Shown here in pieces: positions 1 through 10,670 of a stretch of 64,000 nt of DNA. The stretch is taken from assembly GCF_023856365.1 (NCBI RefSeq), contig NW_026042450.1, positions 124,001-188,000 on the forward strand. The letters run 5' to 3'. How positions within the stretch are numbered: the first letter of the stretch is position 1; each line of letters opens with the position of its first letter. Position numbers and translations under genes: made by a program. Under the pieces are notes generated by a model that saw only the letters and a list, made by a program, of their open reading frames with translations, made no database searches and was not told where the DNA came from. This stretch comes from Brienomyrus brachyistius. Its lineage: Eukaryota > Chordata > Actinopteri > Osteoglossiformes > Mormyridae.

Positions 1-597
1 TGCTATTGCAGAAAGTATTTATTTCAGAACAAGGAACTTTGCACAAAGTAATGTTTAACCTTAAGGTAGCATGACCGAATACCAGGTTTTGTTTTGATGC
101 GACATATTGTTCACTACAGATTTTATCATCGAAATGCCCTGTCCTTTTTTTGTATAAATGTTAAATTAAATGTTATTTGCACTGTATTGCTGATCTTTAT
201 GTCAGAGTACCTTTTTTTCTGAGAATCCACACTGCTGTAAATTTGCATTAACATGATTGGGATTGGGATGGAAAAATTATTTTCCATCTTAACCCATATT
301 CTAAGCATATTGATTTCTGTTGTAAATTTTACTTTTACAGCAGTATGATTTAAGACACTAACAGCAATTCATTTTTCAACCAGTAATTGTTAATGTGATA
401 GGAATTGCATTCAACAGCAAATGCGTTCAACTTAACCAAATGTATAAATCTTACATATTCTGATGATTTGACATTCCCCCGACGTCTGTGTGATGTATTT
501 CAGCAACAACACGCAGTTAATGAGATCACTATGCGGAATTTAGCCGACTGTTATTTTACTGATTAGGATATATCACCCAAGATTGGGGTATACTATA
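1..597. other. AT-rich intergenic DNA, nothing recognised
   Basis: I see no long open frame, splice-bounded exon or terminal repeat here. The base composition is AT-rich like the surrounding non-genic DNA. Confidence 0.5.
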
Positions 598-920
598 TAT
601 CAAGGGTCAGCAACCTTTTTGAAACTGAGAGCTACTTCACGGGTACTGAGCCATACAAAGGCTACCAGAACAGACTTTACCTAAACTTATCTAAACTTCA
701 TGAAGAATAAACATGTTTTAAATGCTTTTTTGGATATTGTCATTTTCAAATCTATATAAATACAAATGTGATTAAAGAAGAATAGCAACAAGATAAAATT
801 AAATTTTAGTCGCTGCCCACTGGTGAGTTGTGGTATTTTTAGAACAGGTCCGTGGGTGACTCAGGTGGTCCTTGGGGGCATCCTGGTGCCAGTGGGCACC
901 ATGTTGGTGACCCCTGTTCT
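598..920. mobile_element. hAT-like non-autonomous element
   Basis: The left end begins CAAGGGTCAGCAACC and the right end, read on the other strand, begins CAGGGGTCACCAACATGG. These are imperfect inverted termini of the CAGGGGTCnnCAACC type known from hAT (Charlie-like) elements. There is no coding capacity between them. A second short inverted pair (TAGAACAGG near 840, CCTGTTCTA near 913) is nested inside, so the right part may be a separate small element. I could not identify an 8-bp target duplication, so the exact ends are uncertain. Confidence 0.4.
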
Positions 921-924
921 AAAT

Positions 925-968
925 GGTATGTAGGGTTTGCAAACTACACCAACGCTTCTGATGTAGCT
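925..968 (-). repeat. fragment of a dispersed repeat (four copies in window)
   Basis: The run TAGGGTTTGCAAACTAC followed by CCAA matches the same stretch in the longer copy at 52.74-52.92 kb. The family also occurs at 18.31-18.48 kb and 30.59-30.80 kb. It has no coding content. Confidence 0.4.
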
Positions 969-2400
969 ACATTTAGGCTTATAGTGGAATAATATAGTGG
1001 AAGATTCCTTGCGTGAGTGTCTGAGAGCGTGAAAGTCATGCCAGATGCATGGTAGTCAGCAGCCCTGCTTTCCGTGTGCATCTGTCTCTTACTTTAGGTG
1101 GCTAGAGATCCAGCATTACTCAGGATTAGGAGCCACTTGCACTGATAATAATTAGTTTATTTTTCCCCTTGCAGTCTGCTGCTGTATAACATTATGAAAT
1201 CAGCCCAAAAATCCGCAACCCATGACCTCCTAATATTTACCCGAAACTATGTTTTCAAAATAGCACAACTGGGCATGAACACCGCGGACCTGGAAACTGC
1301 TGAGCATTGAGAATCAGCGTGCAAAGGCTCTTAATTTGGATATGTTTGTGAAATGTTCTGCTGCACAGCACAACAAAGAAAAACAACTTGTCAGTGATAA
1401 TGAAAAGTACAATCGGCATTGTTTTAACCATGAGAGTCCAAATGCTTAGATAAATTGTCACTTTTTCAGTGTAAGTATGCTCCTGAGCTCCACGATTCTG
1501 AATGATAGTCGGTTTCTCACTGAACCTCCATGCCACTCTGTTAAAATCTCTTGCCACCCCATGTAAAATTTTCTAGATCCACCACTGTGCCAGAGTAAAG
1601 ACTTACAGTAAGAATCTTGAGTATTATTTCAACATAAACTTTGCTTGGGTGCTTCATACTTTAAATTAAATATAAATTATGGCAACGTGCAAAACTATTA
1701 AGCAAAATGCAACGTATTTGTTTTTCATTTACGTAATTATATATGTTGATTATGATTCTTTTTAGTTCCACAGTACATGCAGATACTACAATCCAAGCAT
1801 GCACTCTTAGGTTAATTGCTATCAGTTTATATAAAGATTTATAGAAATTTCAGTCAGAGACTAGCTTCTGATATAGAAAGAATGTTTACATTTTTTTTGG
1901 CCGTGGAATAGTTTTTCAGTGCTGCATGTAGTTTCTCTTTATTTTTTGAATAGGGCACACTTACACATCAACAAGTGCAGTGGCAGTTGTGATGTCCTCG
2001 CATATGAGAAAATACACGGACAACTTTTATTAAAGAAAACGAAAGGCTTTACTCTCCATACTCCAGTCAATTGCATGCATAGGCCTACTGCCGCATCTCA
2101 CTTTGCCAACTTCCGCTTCCGTGCGGCTCAGGAGGATCTGGCTGCAGAACACTGGAAAGGGGTCCACAGCTCAAGGGGACCACCAGAGGACAGATGGAGT
2201 GGAACCGGGAACCAAGGGATTTGCCAGTGACTGGCACTCACTGTTGTTTTCGACTACAATAAAAACAGCTGTACTGGCTAAATAATGAGCATACAAAAAG
2301 AAAAAAAGGCATGGATAGGAATAAAAAAGTAATTAAAAATAGAAAAACAACTGAAGAGTCATTCACACTGAACACGCGTCTCTGCTCTCAGGACGATGAT
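969..2400. other. intergenic DNA, nothing recognised
   Basis: Only short chance ORFs are present. Part of 1,830-1,985 resembles 11,585-11,700 (a CAGAGACT block followed by a CACACATCAACAA block), which suggests an old dispersed repeat, but I cannot define its ends. Confidence 0.3.
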
Positions 2401-2410
2401 CCTGCCAACT

Positions 2411-2530
2411 GCGCCAGACTGTGACAGACCGAACCACAAAACTGTAGACTCAGTGGACAGCTGACTACGCCACCCTAGGAATTTCATCCAGCTTTCCATT
2501 GAGACTACAGTTTTGCAGTCTGTTCTGCCA
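2411..2530. repeat. imperfect inverted repeat / hairpin
   Basis: A left arm containing CAAAACTGTAGACTCA (about 2,437-2,452) pairs with a right arm containing TGAGACTACAGTTTTG (about 2,500-2,515). Weaker pairing extends outward (AGACTG...GACAGAC with GTCTGTTCTG). Stem about 30 bp, loop about 45 bp. There is no coding capacity. It could be a small fold-back MITE. Confidence 0.4.
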
Positions 2531-2765
2531 AACAATGTATTAAAAAGTGCAGTGTTATACATGACACTGTAATTAGTTCAATTCAAGAGATGTACTATCA
2601 AGTTATAATCGTGTGATTATCATAATCACACAAATATATGAATTCCTCTGATACTGAATTAAACAACCCTTTATGCTGTCCCTTATGTGAATTAGTAAAA
2701 ATCTCCATAGTCATATGCAATTCCAATTCCCCCTTTTATTTATTTTATGGCAGACAGACAGCAGT

Positions 2766-2850
2766 GTATTATTATATTATAATTATATTATATTTATTAT
2801 AATTATATAATTATATTATATTATAATTATTATATATATCATTATATTAG
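2766..2850. repeat. AT-rich low-complexity tract (TTATA/ATTAT)
   Basis: Almost pure A/T, built from repeated TTATATTATAATTA-type words. Simple-sequence DNA. Confidence 0.7.
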
Positions 2851-4308
2851 GGTGCCCCTCGCAGAAGGTAAATTTAATCTTATTTAATTACATTTTCTAT
2901 ATAGCGTCAGATGACAGCAGACGTCATTTACTGTAAGGTTACCTTTACTATAGAAGATATAACAGCTCCCAAAGTTCTTCATCTGGTACAGAAAACATAC
3001 GCCTGACAGATGTTGAAGTTTATTCCGTCTTTATTCTTCTAGACGCCGTGAAAAACTATAAAATAAACATATTATTAAATTCCTGCATTACATTTAATCT
3101 TACAAGACATTCTAAAAGATCCATGATATTACCGCTAAACAGCGGCTCATACATCACCGCAATTCCACTTTTCAATACAAGACAACAAGTAAATACAATA
3201 AATATAAATTACCGTGTGCGCCTTCTGACCAAATGCTTAGGAGTTATTACAGATCCTGCCGTGACAAGCCGACAAACCACAAGTTGACTCCATGAATCTC
3301 CCAGCATGCATTTACTCCTACCCTATTCCGTCACCTGACCATGTATTCAAGGGTTAACACGGATCAATTAAATAGTCAGCAGAGGGCACTGGCATACATT
3401 TCACAGTATACATTCTATATTAAATCAAACCAGCAAAAGGTGATTATAAAATAACCGTCTTAGCGACAGTTACAGAGTGGCGTAGTCACCCTTTCGCTCT
3501 ATAGCGCCCCCTACCCCTACTACGTTTATAATTATAATAATTGCCTCATGTGCAGTTACGCTGGTTAAATTACCTGGAAATGTTATTAACTGCACATTCT
3601 CCTAGAAACTAACAACGGTGCTCACTCAGGTATATTTATAATGGTCAGAAAGCTGATGTAAAGTCTGATATAGTGCTGAATGTGTTATTTTGTAGACAGT
3701 AATAGGTTTAATTAATTTTATATTCCATTACTGTAGAAAGCTATACTTGCTTACTTAAGGTATTTTGCGTTATTAATGTGTGATTTAAATGCAGGTAGTT
3801 TTATTACAGTCAGCTTTTATTCACAGTGAGTAGCTTGTCATCATGAAGAGGAAGTGTGACAATCGTGAGGTTTTGGGCAACCACAGAAAAGCAGGAAAGT
3901 AAGTAGAGACAGTGAGATAATTAGTGCCAGTCAGATGATAGACGTATACAGTATGTGAGTCAAAGGTTCTTCATATATTAATCATCCCATTCAGGTAACA
4001 AATCCTTAGAAATCCATTCCTGAGCATCATGCCAAGAAACACCACTTGTTTACTGATAACTGCTTTCATGTAAACTCTGCTGTGCTGAGAGTAAAGATGA
4101 AGAGGGAGAGACAGCAAGAGGCTGCTGACGGCAGAGAATGCAGGCGACATGGAGGGGAGTGAGAAAAGGAGCAAATATTGATGGTTAAGAGTGAATAATG
4201 ACGTCACAGCAGCCTGATCCTGATGTTAGTTTAATATGCTTCTTAGTTTGGCCTGTGGTGTGTATTTCAGATACAGCATTTAATCAGGGAGACTGAGTGT
4301 GAGTCAAT

Positions 4309-4311
<3 letters not shown>
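2851..4311. other. intergenic DNA with one shared repeat block
   Basis: No gene is recognised. The block around 3,755-3,815 (TTTAAATGCAGGTAGTTTT core) recurs at about 18,210-18,272. The C-rich motif with GGGGGTTCTTTGTTTCTACT at 4,507-4,546 recurs at about 18,153-18,195. The two blocks are therefore in opposite order at the two sites. Confidence 0.35.

Positions 4312-4353
<42 letters not shown>
4312..4353. repeat. (GA)n microsatellite
   Basis: About 21 uninterrupted AG/GA dinucleotides. Confidence 0.95.
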
Positions 4354-4354
<1 letters not shown>

Positions 4355-4564
4355 AGACAGGCAGATGAAGATGAAGGTGTATTAGGGAGGAGGGGGGAGG
4401 AGCTTGGACCTTCACCAAATCAGCCAAATGTAAATGCCACGTCTATCAAACAGGAGACCCTGCTTTCAGGAGAAATGGTTTAAAGATCACACTGGGCTCC
4501 CTTACAGCCCCCCCTCATCTTAAGGGGGGTTCTTTGTTTCTACTGTATAATTTGTAACACAAAT

Positions 4565-4921
4565 GTCTAAACTGGCATGAAAGACACATTCAGCTCTTGT
4601 GAAGACTGGCATGTGAAACTGGAAAAGGCACTGGGGAAATTCAGTGCACATAAAGACAGGCAGTGCCACAGATTAGCACTGATGACATGGATTCAGAAGA
4701 TCAATCCTGTTAATATTCAACCTTCAGATGAGCTGGAAAGAGCAGCAGCAAGTGAGGAAAAATCTTCTGAAGTTAAGTACTTGGCACGGCAAGGCCTGGC
4801 TTCTCGAGGTGTTGGTAAGGAGAGTGGGAATTTCAAGCAGCTTCTAATGCAAACAGCAGAGGGCGATGCAGAGCTGACCATGTGGCTGAAAGGTCACTTT
4901 GATTTCACCAGTGCTGTTTAA
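4565..4921 (+). pseudogene. hAT transposase fragment, TTF-finger/ZMYM1-like
   Basis: An open frame of 114 codons from an ATG at 4,577 ends in TAA. The middle reads like the end of a TTF-type zinc finger (FSAHKDRQCHRLAL, His and Cys-His spacing). The C-terminal part, YLARQGLASRG, then GNFKQLL, then LTMWLKGHFDFTSA, matches what I know of the conserved block after the finger in ZMYM1-like hAT proteins (LARQGL.RG..GNF.QLL...WLK). Intact members continue for several hundred residues into the RNase H-like core and the dimerisation region, and none of that follows. This is therefore a truncated remnant. The sequence directly after the stop looks like a different repeat, as if an insertion or deletion ended the homology. 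The identification is by motif only. Confidence 0.55.
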
Positions 4922-5212
4922 CTGTAACGCCTGTTCCTGGGTTGCCCTCAGTCCTTGTTATTGGTTATGATTCTCACTGTCCTGCATTGTGTCTTGTTAG
5001 CTGTGTATTTAAGTGCCTGTTCTGCTTCTGTTCTTTGATGCTTCATTATAGCTGTATGTTGTATGTATGTATATAGTTCTCTAGTTGTGTTTATTCCATC
5101 ATTTAGTTCATTCCTGGTCATTTGCAGTTTATTTTGGATCCATCCTGATCCTTTTGGTTTTGATGTGTGTGTTGTAATAAACCCTATTTTTCCAGCCGTG
5201 TCATGCACTGCC
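4922..5212 (+). repeat. possible solo-LTR-like sequence
   Basis: Begins TGTAACGCC and ends near CGTGTCA, with TATTTAAG at about 5,006 and AATAAA at about 5,177. This layout resembles the LTR-like family found at 19.3, 28.7, 37.6 and 62.6 kb. Terminal symmetry is weak and I see no target duplication, so this is tentative. Confidence 0.25.
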
Positions 5213-5235
5213 GCAACCAGAAGAGGGCAGAAGAT

Positions 5236-5591
5236 CCATCCATCCATCCATTTTCCAAACCGCTTATCCTACTGGGTCGCGGGTGGTCCGGAGCCTATCC
5301 CGGAAGCAATGGGCACGAGGCTGGGAACAACCCAGGATGGGGGGCCAGCCCATCACAGGGCACACTCACACACCATTCACTCACACATGCACACCTAAGG
5401 GCAATTTAGCAACTCCAATTAGCCTCAGCATGTTTTTGGACTGTGGGGGGAAACCGGAGGACCCGGAGGAAACCCCACGACGACATGGGGAGAACATGCA
5501 AACTCCACACACATGTGACCCAGGCGGAGACTCGAACCCGGGTCCCAGAGGTGCGAGGCAACAGTGCTAACCACTGCACCACCATGCTGCC
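5236..5591 (-). mobile_element. full-length tRNA-derived SINE
   Basis: On the minus strand the element starts with GGCAGCATGGTGGTGCAGTGG. This contains a perfect Pol III A-box (TGGTGCAGTGG), followed by a B-box-like GGGTTCGAGTC. It continues through the TTTGCATGTTCTCCCCATG and CTGTGGGGGGAAA blocks and ends in repeated TGGA. A perfect 12-bp target duplication AGGGCAGAAGAT flanks it at 5,224-5,235 and 5,592-5,603. This is the master type for the other SINE copies listed here. It resembles the DANA/Mermaid/AFC kind of teleost SINE, but I have not matched it to a named family. ORFs in it are not genes. Confidence 0.9.
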
Positions 5592-5603
5592 AGGGCAGAA
5601 GAT

Positions 5604-6194
5604 ATGGCACAAAAACAAAGGAAGAAGCCTAACTTTAAAAAGAACAAAAAACATCAAGACTCATCCAGCATGGGGTGGTGGGTTAACGAATAACACAAAC
5701 AAAGAATAAGCAAACAAATGAAAAAAGATGCAGAGATGACTGAGAAGCAGGGGATGACTGGAGAAGAGACGACAGGACCAAAAGACAGGAGGGATACAGG
5801 GAGAGCGGAGAAGACAGTATAACTGAAGAATGGGAGAAGAGGAGAGACTGCAGAGGAAGGAGAACATAGATGACTGGAGGGGAGGGAATATAGGTGCAAC
5901 AGAGAGAAGGAGGAAGGGCTGCGGAGGAGAAGACAGGATAAGAGGGGAAAATGTGAGCAGAGAAGAACAAACACCCCCACTGCCCACCAAAGTGGACTTT
6001 TAAGTAAACCACAATTTTAGCCTTGGGCTCAATATCTGGACTTGTCTCTGTGTAGCGATGCATAGAATCCCTGACACTGGTTATGACTGTACTGTATTAG
6101 TCCTAAACCTGCCATTATAGTGTAAGGAGAAAAGATTTTTTTTTAAATAAATCATTTAAAAAAAAAGGTAGAGCAATGTAGCCGCCGGAGAAGT
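5604..6194. other. purine-rich intergenic DNA
   Basis: 5,720-5,960 is a long GA-rich stretch (GGAGAAGAG-like words). It gives spurious Ser/Leu-rich ORFs on the minus strand in three frames. No gene is recognised. Confidence 0.5.
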
Positions 6195-6216
6195 CCCCCC
6201 CCCCCCCCCCCCCCCC
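6195..6216. repeat. poly(C) tract
   Basis: 22 consecutive C residues. The length may be an assembly artefact. Confidence 0.9.
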
Positions 6217-8022
6217 AAAGCCCTGTTTATTCCCTTCTAGCTACCAGATGAAACTCACAATGCACCCCAACGCCACCTAACTTCTCTTCCACATGATGCA
6301 CCTTATTTACCCTCTGAATCCTGTCTATTATTGAGCGTTTTTCTATCCATTTGATTATAAGCTTATTACACTGTATGTACATTAGTCAGCCACATATGCT
6401 GTACGGCTTTGTTTTCCGGACAGTCTGGGCTACTCAGATGTGTCATAATTCGATTTGTAAATGCTGACAGTCTTGATATTATCCTTCTTATCAGGAAAAA
6501 CTACTTCTGCATATAGATATTTCTCAATTTTTAGTCTCATCTAATATAAAAATTGGCAGGTAGTACAAATATAATCTTATAAATGCTGAGATTAGAGTAT
6601 CTGCGATGCAGGAATGCAGGGGTTTCATTGGGGCCCTTTCTATGGCTTAGTACTGTGAAGGAGTACATGGTTAGTGCCAGGCGCAAATGAATATCTTTGA
6701 TTTTGCATCCATGTGGTAACTTGTTGAAGTTGTCTGATAGTCAGTAATACATGGTTTAATTATTATGATTCTTTATTTATTACTTTATAACATCTAAAAG
6801 AAACTGAAATAGGAAAGCTTATTTTAATTTATGGTCCACTGGATAAACACAGACATTACAGACGGTTTTAGAGTCTAATGTTTTTTGCGATCATTTTTCT
6901 GCCTGCGTATGCTGTGATTGGTGCAGTGAAATTTGAGAATGTGTTTGTGGTCAGTATCATAGCCTCAGACAACAAACCAACGCTGTAGCGTGTCACTGTG
7001 TTTACATGTGAGAGGGGTTCCAGTTACATAATGAACTCGTTCTAATTGTTTTGACGGAGATCGACAAACCTAAAAAATAAATGCTGGTGTTATCAAAAAC
7101 TATGTCATATAGCTATATTCCAGATTTATTACAGCCAAACACATCTCGGAGCTCCGAGGAACCTCCTTCTCCTTACATTTCCCTCCATCCCACTCTTCTC
7201 ATCCCTCCATCCCTCAAATACTGTTACATTTGTCTTTTTTCCACACTCACACCCTATCTTGATCATACTCTGACTGCATGGCATCCATATGCAGGGCAAA
7301 CTATTTTACAGTCTTATCTAGTATAATAGGACATAAACATTGAATTTGATAGTTATCTTTTATTTACACATTAGAACACAATGCATGAACATGAAGGGAT
7401 CGTTTGCATTTGCAACCAACACCTCCGCAAACCCCCCTGCGGAATACTGGCCGCGGACAGGGGTGGGAATCCCCAAGCTGGAAGACTGTACTGCGTCATG
7501 TTAACATTAGCTAGCTAGTTAGCATGGATACAGAGTGCACCGGACTAAAACTATAAAGGACGTAAGGTGTGTGATATAGTAAAACACTTACTAACTGGTA
7601 ATGCACGTTAGCATTACGTTAAATGACAACTTTACCTGTTACCAGAATAGCCTCCTACACGTTCGCCGAATGACAGCAGGCGGAAGGCGGTGCGTTTTTC
7701 AGAAACACACCAGAGTTAAATTTACTCCGCATTATTTACCGGCACTTCTAACACCAACATTTGCAGCCATTAACTCATATGTGGTAGTAACACTGAAATT
7801 ACTTTCTCTGCGTCAAAATAAGGCAACACTGTGATTTTGATACTTTATCATTTATACTTAACTGTACCTTCCTCCCATTCCTCCGTCTCTGCTTACTGAC
7901 ATTTAGGAGAGTGTCAGATATAAATTAACAATTCAAAATTATCAAACAAAGACAGACACAACACTGAAGAGATGACAAAGACACAGTTTGAAAAGTAAAT
8001 ATGTTTTATTGCAAATCTCTTA
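6217..8022. other. intergenic DNA with a repeat shared with 20.95 kb
   Basis: About 105 bp at 7,070-7,175 (AAATGCTGGTGTTATCAAAA through CTCCTTCTCCTTACATTT) is nearly identical to 20,945-21,052. It marks a dispersed repeat. Otherwise nothing is recognised. Confidence 0.4.
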
Positions 8023-8325
8023 TCTTAACATAGCCTACCTTATCATATGTTAACTTAACCCATCTTATATTTTAACTTAGCCTATCATCATATTTTAACT
8101 TAGCCTATCTTATGATATTTTAACTTAGCCTATCTTATCATATGTTAACTTAGGCTAAGATAAAATATGATAGGCTATCTTATTATATTTTAACTTAGCC
8201 TATCTTATCATATAACTTAACCTATCTTATCTTATTATATTTCAACTTAGCTTATATTAATATATTTCGTCTTAGCCTATCTTATATTTTAACTTAGCAT
8301 ATCTTATCCTATCGTATCTTATAGC
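8023..8325. repeat. degenerate ~25-bp minisatellite
   Basis: About a dozen variants of the unit TTTTAACTTAGCCTATCTTA plus TCATA in tandem. One unit near 8,149-8,180 is inverted (AGGCTAAGATAAAATATGATA). Units diverge by several bases each, so the array is old. Confidence 0.8.
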
Positions 8326-8479
8326 TACATTAACACTTAAACAGTATCTCTTTCCGTTGGGTCCCGCGGGATCCCAGTCCCAATGCAGGGCTCTAACACG
8401 GGTATTCTAAGAAAAAGAAAATAAACACTTTACTTAACTTTACTTAAAGCAGTCATATAACTAATGAATAAATAAATAA

Positions 8480-8690
8480 ATACCCAATTAATGCCTTATA
8501 AATCATTTATAAAAGTATTAAAAACACGGCTGTAAATCCTTATACAAAGGCATAACACATTATAGCTATCTTGATAATGCATTATGAATGCTCTGATCTA
8601 TATATACACAATAAATATCTTCATAATACATTATATCGGCCATTAATCCATAATAAACATGGCTATAATGTGTTATGATTTTTTTTCTTC
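8480..8690. repeat. palindromic CATAACACATTATA-type repeat
   Basis: Made of alternating CATTATGAA/TTCATAATG and ATAACACATTATA blocks. The same arrangement recurs at 61,830-62,130. It looks like a non-autonomous DNA element. Superfamily undetermined. Confidence 0.45.
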
Positions 8691-8796
8691 AATATAATAT
8701 ATTTATGGATGCATTACAGTGCATTGTGAAGGTGTCAATAATGCAGTTATATTACTGCTTTAAGTCATTTGTAAACCTGAATTCACAACCTTATAA

Positions 8797-9898
8797 TTAC
8801 TGCCTCTTGCTACTTCTTCTGAAGGGCAGGGGACAGCAGAAGAAGCACCACTTCATCTTCTTCTTCTTCTTCTTGTGGCTCTTCTCAGTTGCATCTTCAG
8901 AAAGATCTTCGGCATTCACATGGAATGATACTTCTTCTTCACTGTAGATCTTCTCGGCAGCATCAGCATCTTCTTTTGTTTTATCTGTCTTCATCACTTC
9001 AGTCTCGTCCTCTTCCTCAGGTCCTTCTTCTGGTATAGTAAGTAGCTGTGATCTGTCTTCAGATGCCACCATACACTGAAACCTGACCAGTGTGGTAGCA
9101 TCAGCATCTTCTGCCTGCTGGAATACCACATCAGCTTCTTCATTTTCCTCAGGTCCATCTTCCTGTAAAGTCTGCAGCCATATTCTGGCTACATATGCCG
9201 CCATGCACTGCCAACTGTCCACTGTGGCAGCATCAGTGTCTTCTGCTTCCTGAAGCTCCTCATCTCTTTCTTCATCTTCCTCAAGGTCTTCCTCCTGGAT
9301 GGGTTCTAGCCAAGTTCTGCCTACTTGTGACACCACATATTCCACAGCATTCCCTGTACTTTTCCCTCCTCCTCCCTTAACCTCCTCCACATTCACTCCC
9401 ACCTCACATACATTCTCCTCACCTCCATTTAGCATATCCATTATACTAATACCAGCCTCTGTCCCCTCCATCACAACCCTGGAGGCCTTCCCCTCAAATG
9501 TTCCCCACTCTGGTACCTCCACATATTCCTCACTACTCTGCCCCCTTACCTCACCCTCCCCCCGGCTTGTCCGGTCCTTCCTGACTTTCTTTTTTTTGTT
9601 AAGGTAGCAAGTTTTATAAATTTCCCAGTCTTCAGATGAAAGGCCGTAATTACTCTGAAGACTTTGAGATGAAATACTAGTGCTGGCTAGCAGTCCATCC
9701 TTTCCCACACTCTCCCCTCCCTTACCCAAATCAGTAGACCCCCCCAATCCCCCCTTAACCCCCCCAGCCTGGACAGTGGGGAGTGTCACTGGTGAGAACT
9801 CCTCCACACCTTCTCCCCAGTTGATCACTTCATCCCACAGGTTCCAGGCTTCCCAGTGTTGGGTGTTGGTCCATCGATCAGCTCTCTCAATTCGCTCT
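8797..9898 (-). CDS. tryptophan-repeat protein, last exon (family unknown)
   Basis: I do not recognise this protein. The minus-strand frame runs from a good 3' splice site (TTTATTCCCCAG ending at 9,899) to TAA at 8,797-8,799, about 366 codons. The first ~30 residues form a module with five tryptophans spaced W-x5-W-x2-W-x2-W-x5-W-G (RWTNTQHWEAWNLW, then EVINWG). The same module occurs twice in the exon at 30.92 kb, which enters in the same phase (the first exon base completes a codon). A low-complexity middle follows. Then come three imperfect acidic repeats of ~43 residues, each with WLxxxQEE-like and EEDEE-like blocks and a QCMxA-type element. The end is lysine-rich, with KKKKKK and then CFFCC. 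No membrane segment or catalytic motif is obvious. Upstream exons were not found. The long frame may extend to 9,972, but I prefer the splice because the paralogue shares it. Confidence 0.55.
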
Positions 9899-10364
9899 CT
9901 GGGGAATAAATGAGAGATTAACCAGCACTTAACAGAGATAATAAAATAAATAAAGAGCTGGAAATTCTTCAACCATACAGATAATACAATTGTTATAATT
10001 ATTATAATAAATAATTACAGGGTTCACATATATAAAAAAGAAAGAATAAAAGAAACAGCGAGCAAGATTGCAAAAAAAATCTACTGTAAAATGCACGATA
10101 CTGTAAGTGCAATAGCATATTAAACAGTAATGTCACCAAATTATAACTAGAATCAAATACGAAACAACTGTACTCCACATCAAATGAATACCCAGATGAA
10201 TACTACCAAGCACTGAGTTAACACTAACCAAGCTAAGAATATTTGAAAGTGTTAATCCTGTGTAACAATGTAAATAGATGTAATGATAAACTTAGAAGCA
10301 TCTAGCCAACTCCGAAAGTAATGGCCCAAATTTTTTTTAACAATTTACCTACCACCATGTACAG
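9899..10364. other. AT-rich intron/intergenic DNA
   Basis: Upstream of the tryptophan-repeat exon. No further exon is recognised. Confidence 0.4.
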
Positions 10365-10365
10365 T

Positions 10366-10670
10366 AGGGGGTCCCAACTTCCGGTCGGTGTTCCGGTACC
10401 GTCCGCGCGGAGTATTGCACCGGGCGGCAGACAACCGGGGGTAGAGGAGCCAGCCGTCCCGTTTATTAGGGGATCGCGCCGTTTTGGAAAGAAAGCTGCC
10501 CGTATTGATGTACGGAAATACGCCATTAGCCCCGCATGTCCGTATACACCGTCAATCTCCCGCCGCTCGGCGAGGGAACCCCCAAATTATACCGCCGTCT
10601 TACCCATCCGTGACACTTTTCTACGACGGAAACCGATCCGCGGACATCGAAAGGTTGGGAAGCCCTACTA
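10366..10670. mobile_element. GC-rich hAT-like non-autonomous element
   Basis: About 300 bp of GC- and CpG-rich DNA sits in very AT-rich surroundings. The ends are imperfect inverted repeats: TAGGGGGTCCCAACTTCC on the left, and TAGGGCTTCCCAACCTTTCG on the right read in reverse. This is the CAGGGGTTCCCAACC style of hAT termini. Overlapping ORFs inside are CpG-driven chance frames. Confidence 0.45.

Noticed and set aside
4922..5212. A fifth member of the LTR-like family.
   Set aside because: Ends do not form the TGTCA/TGACA pair and no duplication is visible. Kept only as a low-confidence feature.
5236..5591. tRNA-like A and B boxes that might indicate a tRNA gene.
   Set aside because: They belong to the head of a SINE with target duplication. 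No tRNA acceptor stem can be drawn.
5654..6063. Three overlapping minus-strand frames of 108-126 codons.
   Set aside because: They come from a purine-rich stretch. The Ser/Leu-rich products in three frames at once are compositional.
8023..8325. CRISPR-like array.
   Set aside because: The units are contiguous 25-bp variants with no spacers, and the genome is a vertebrate.
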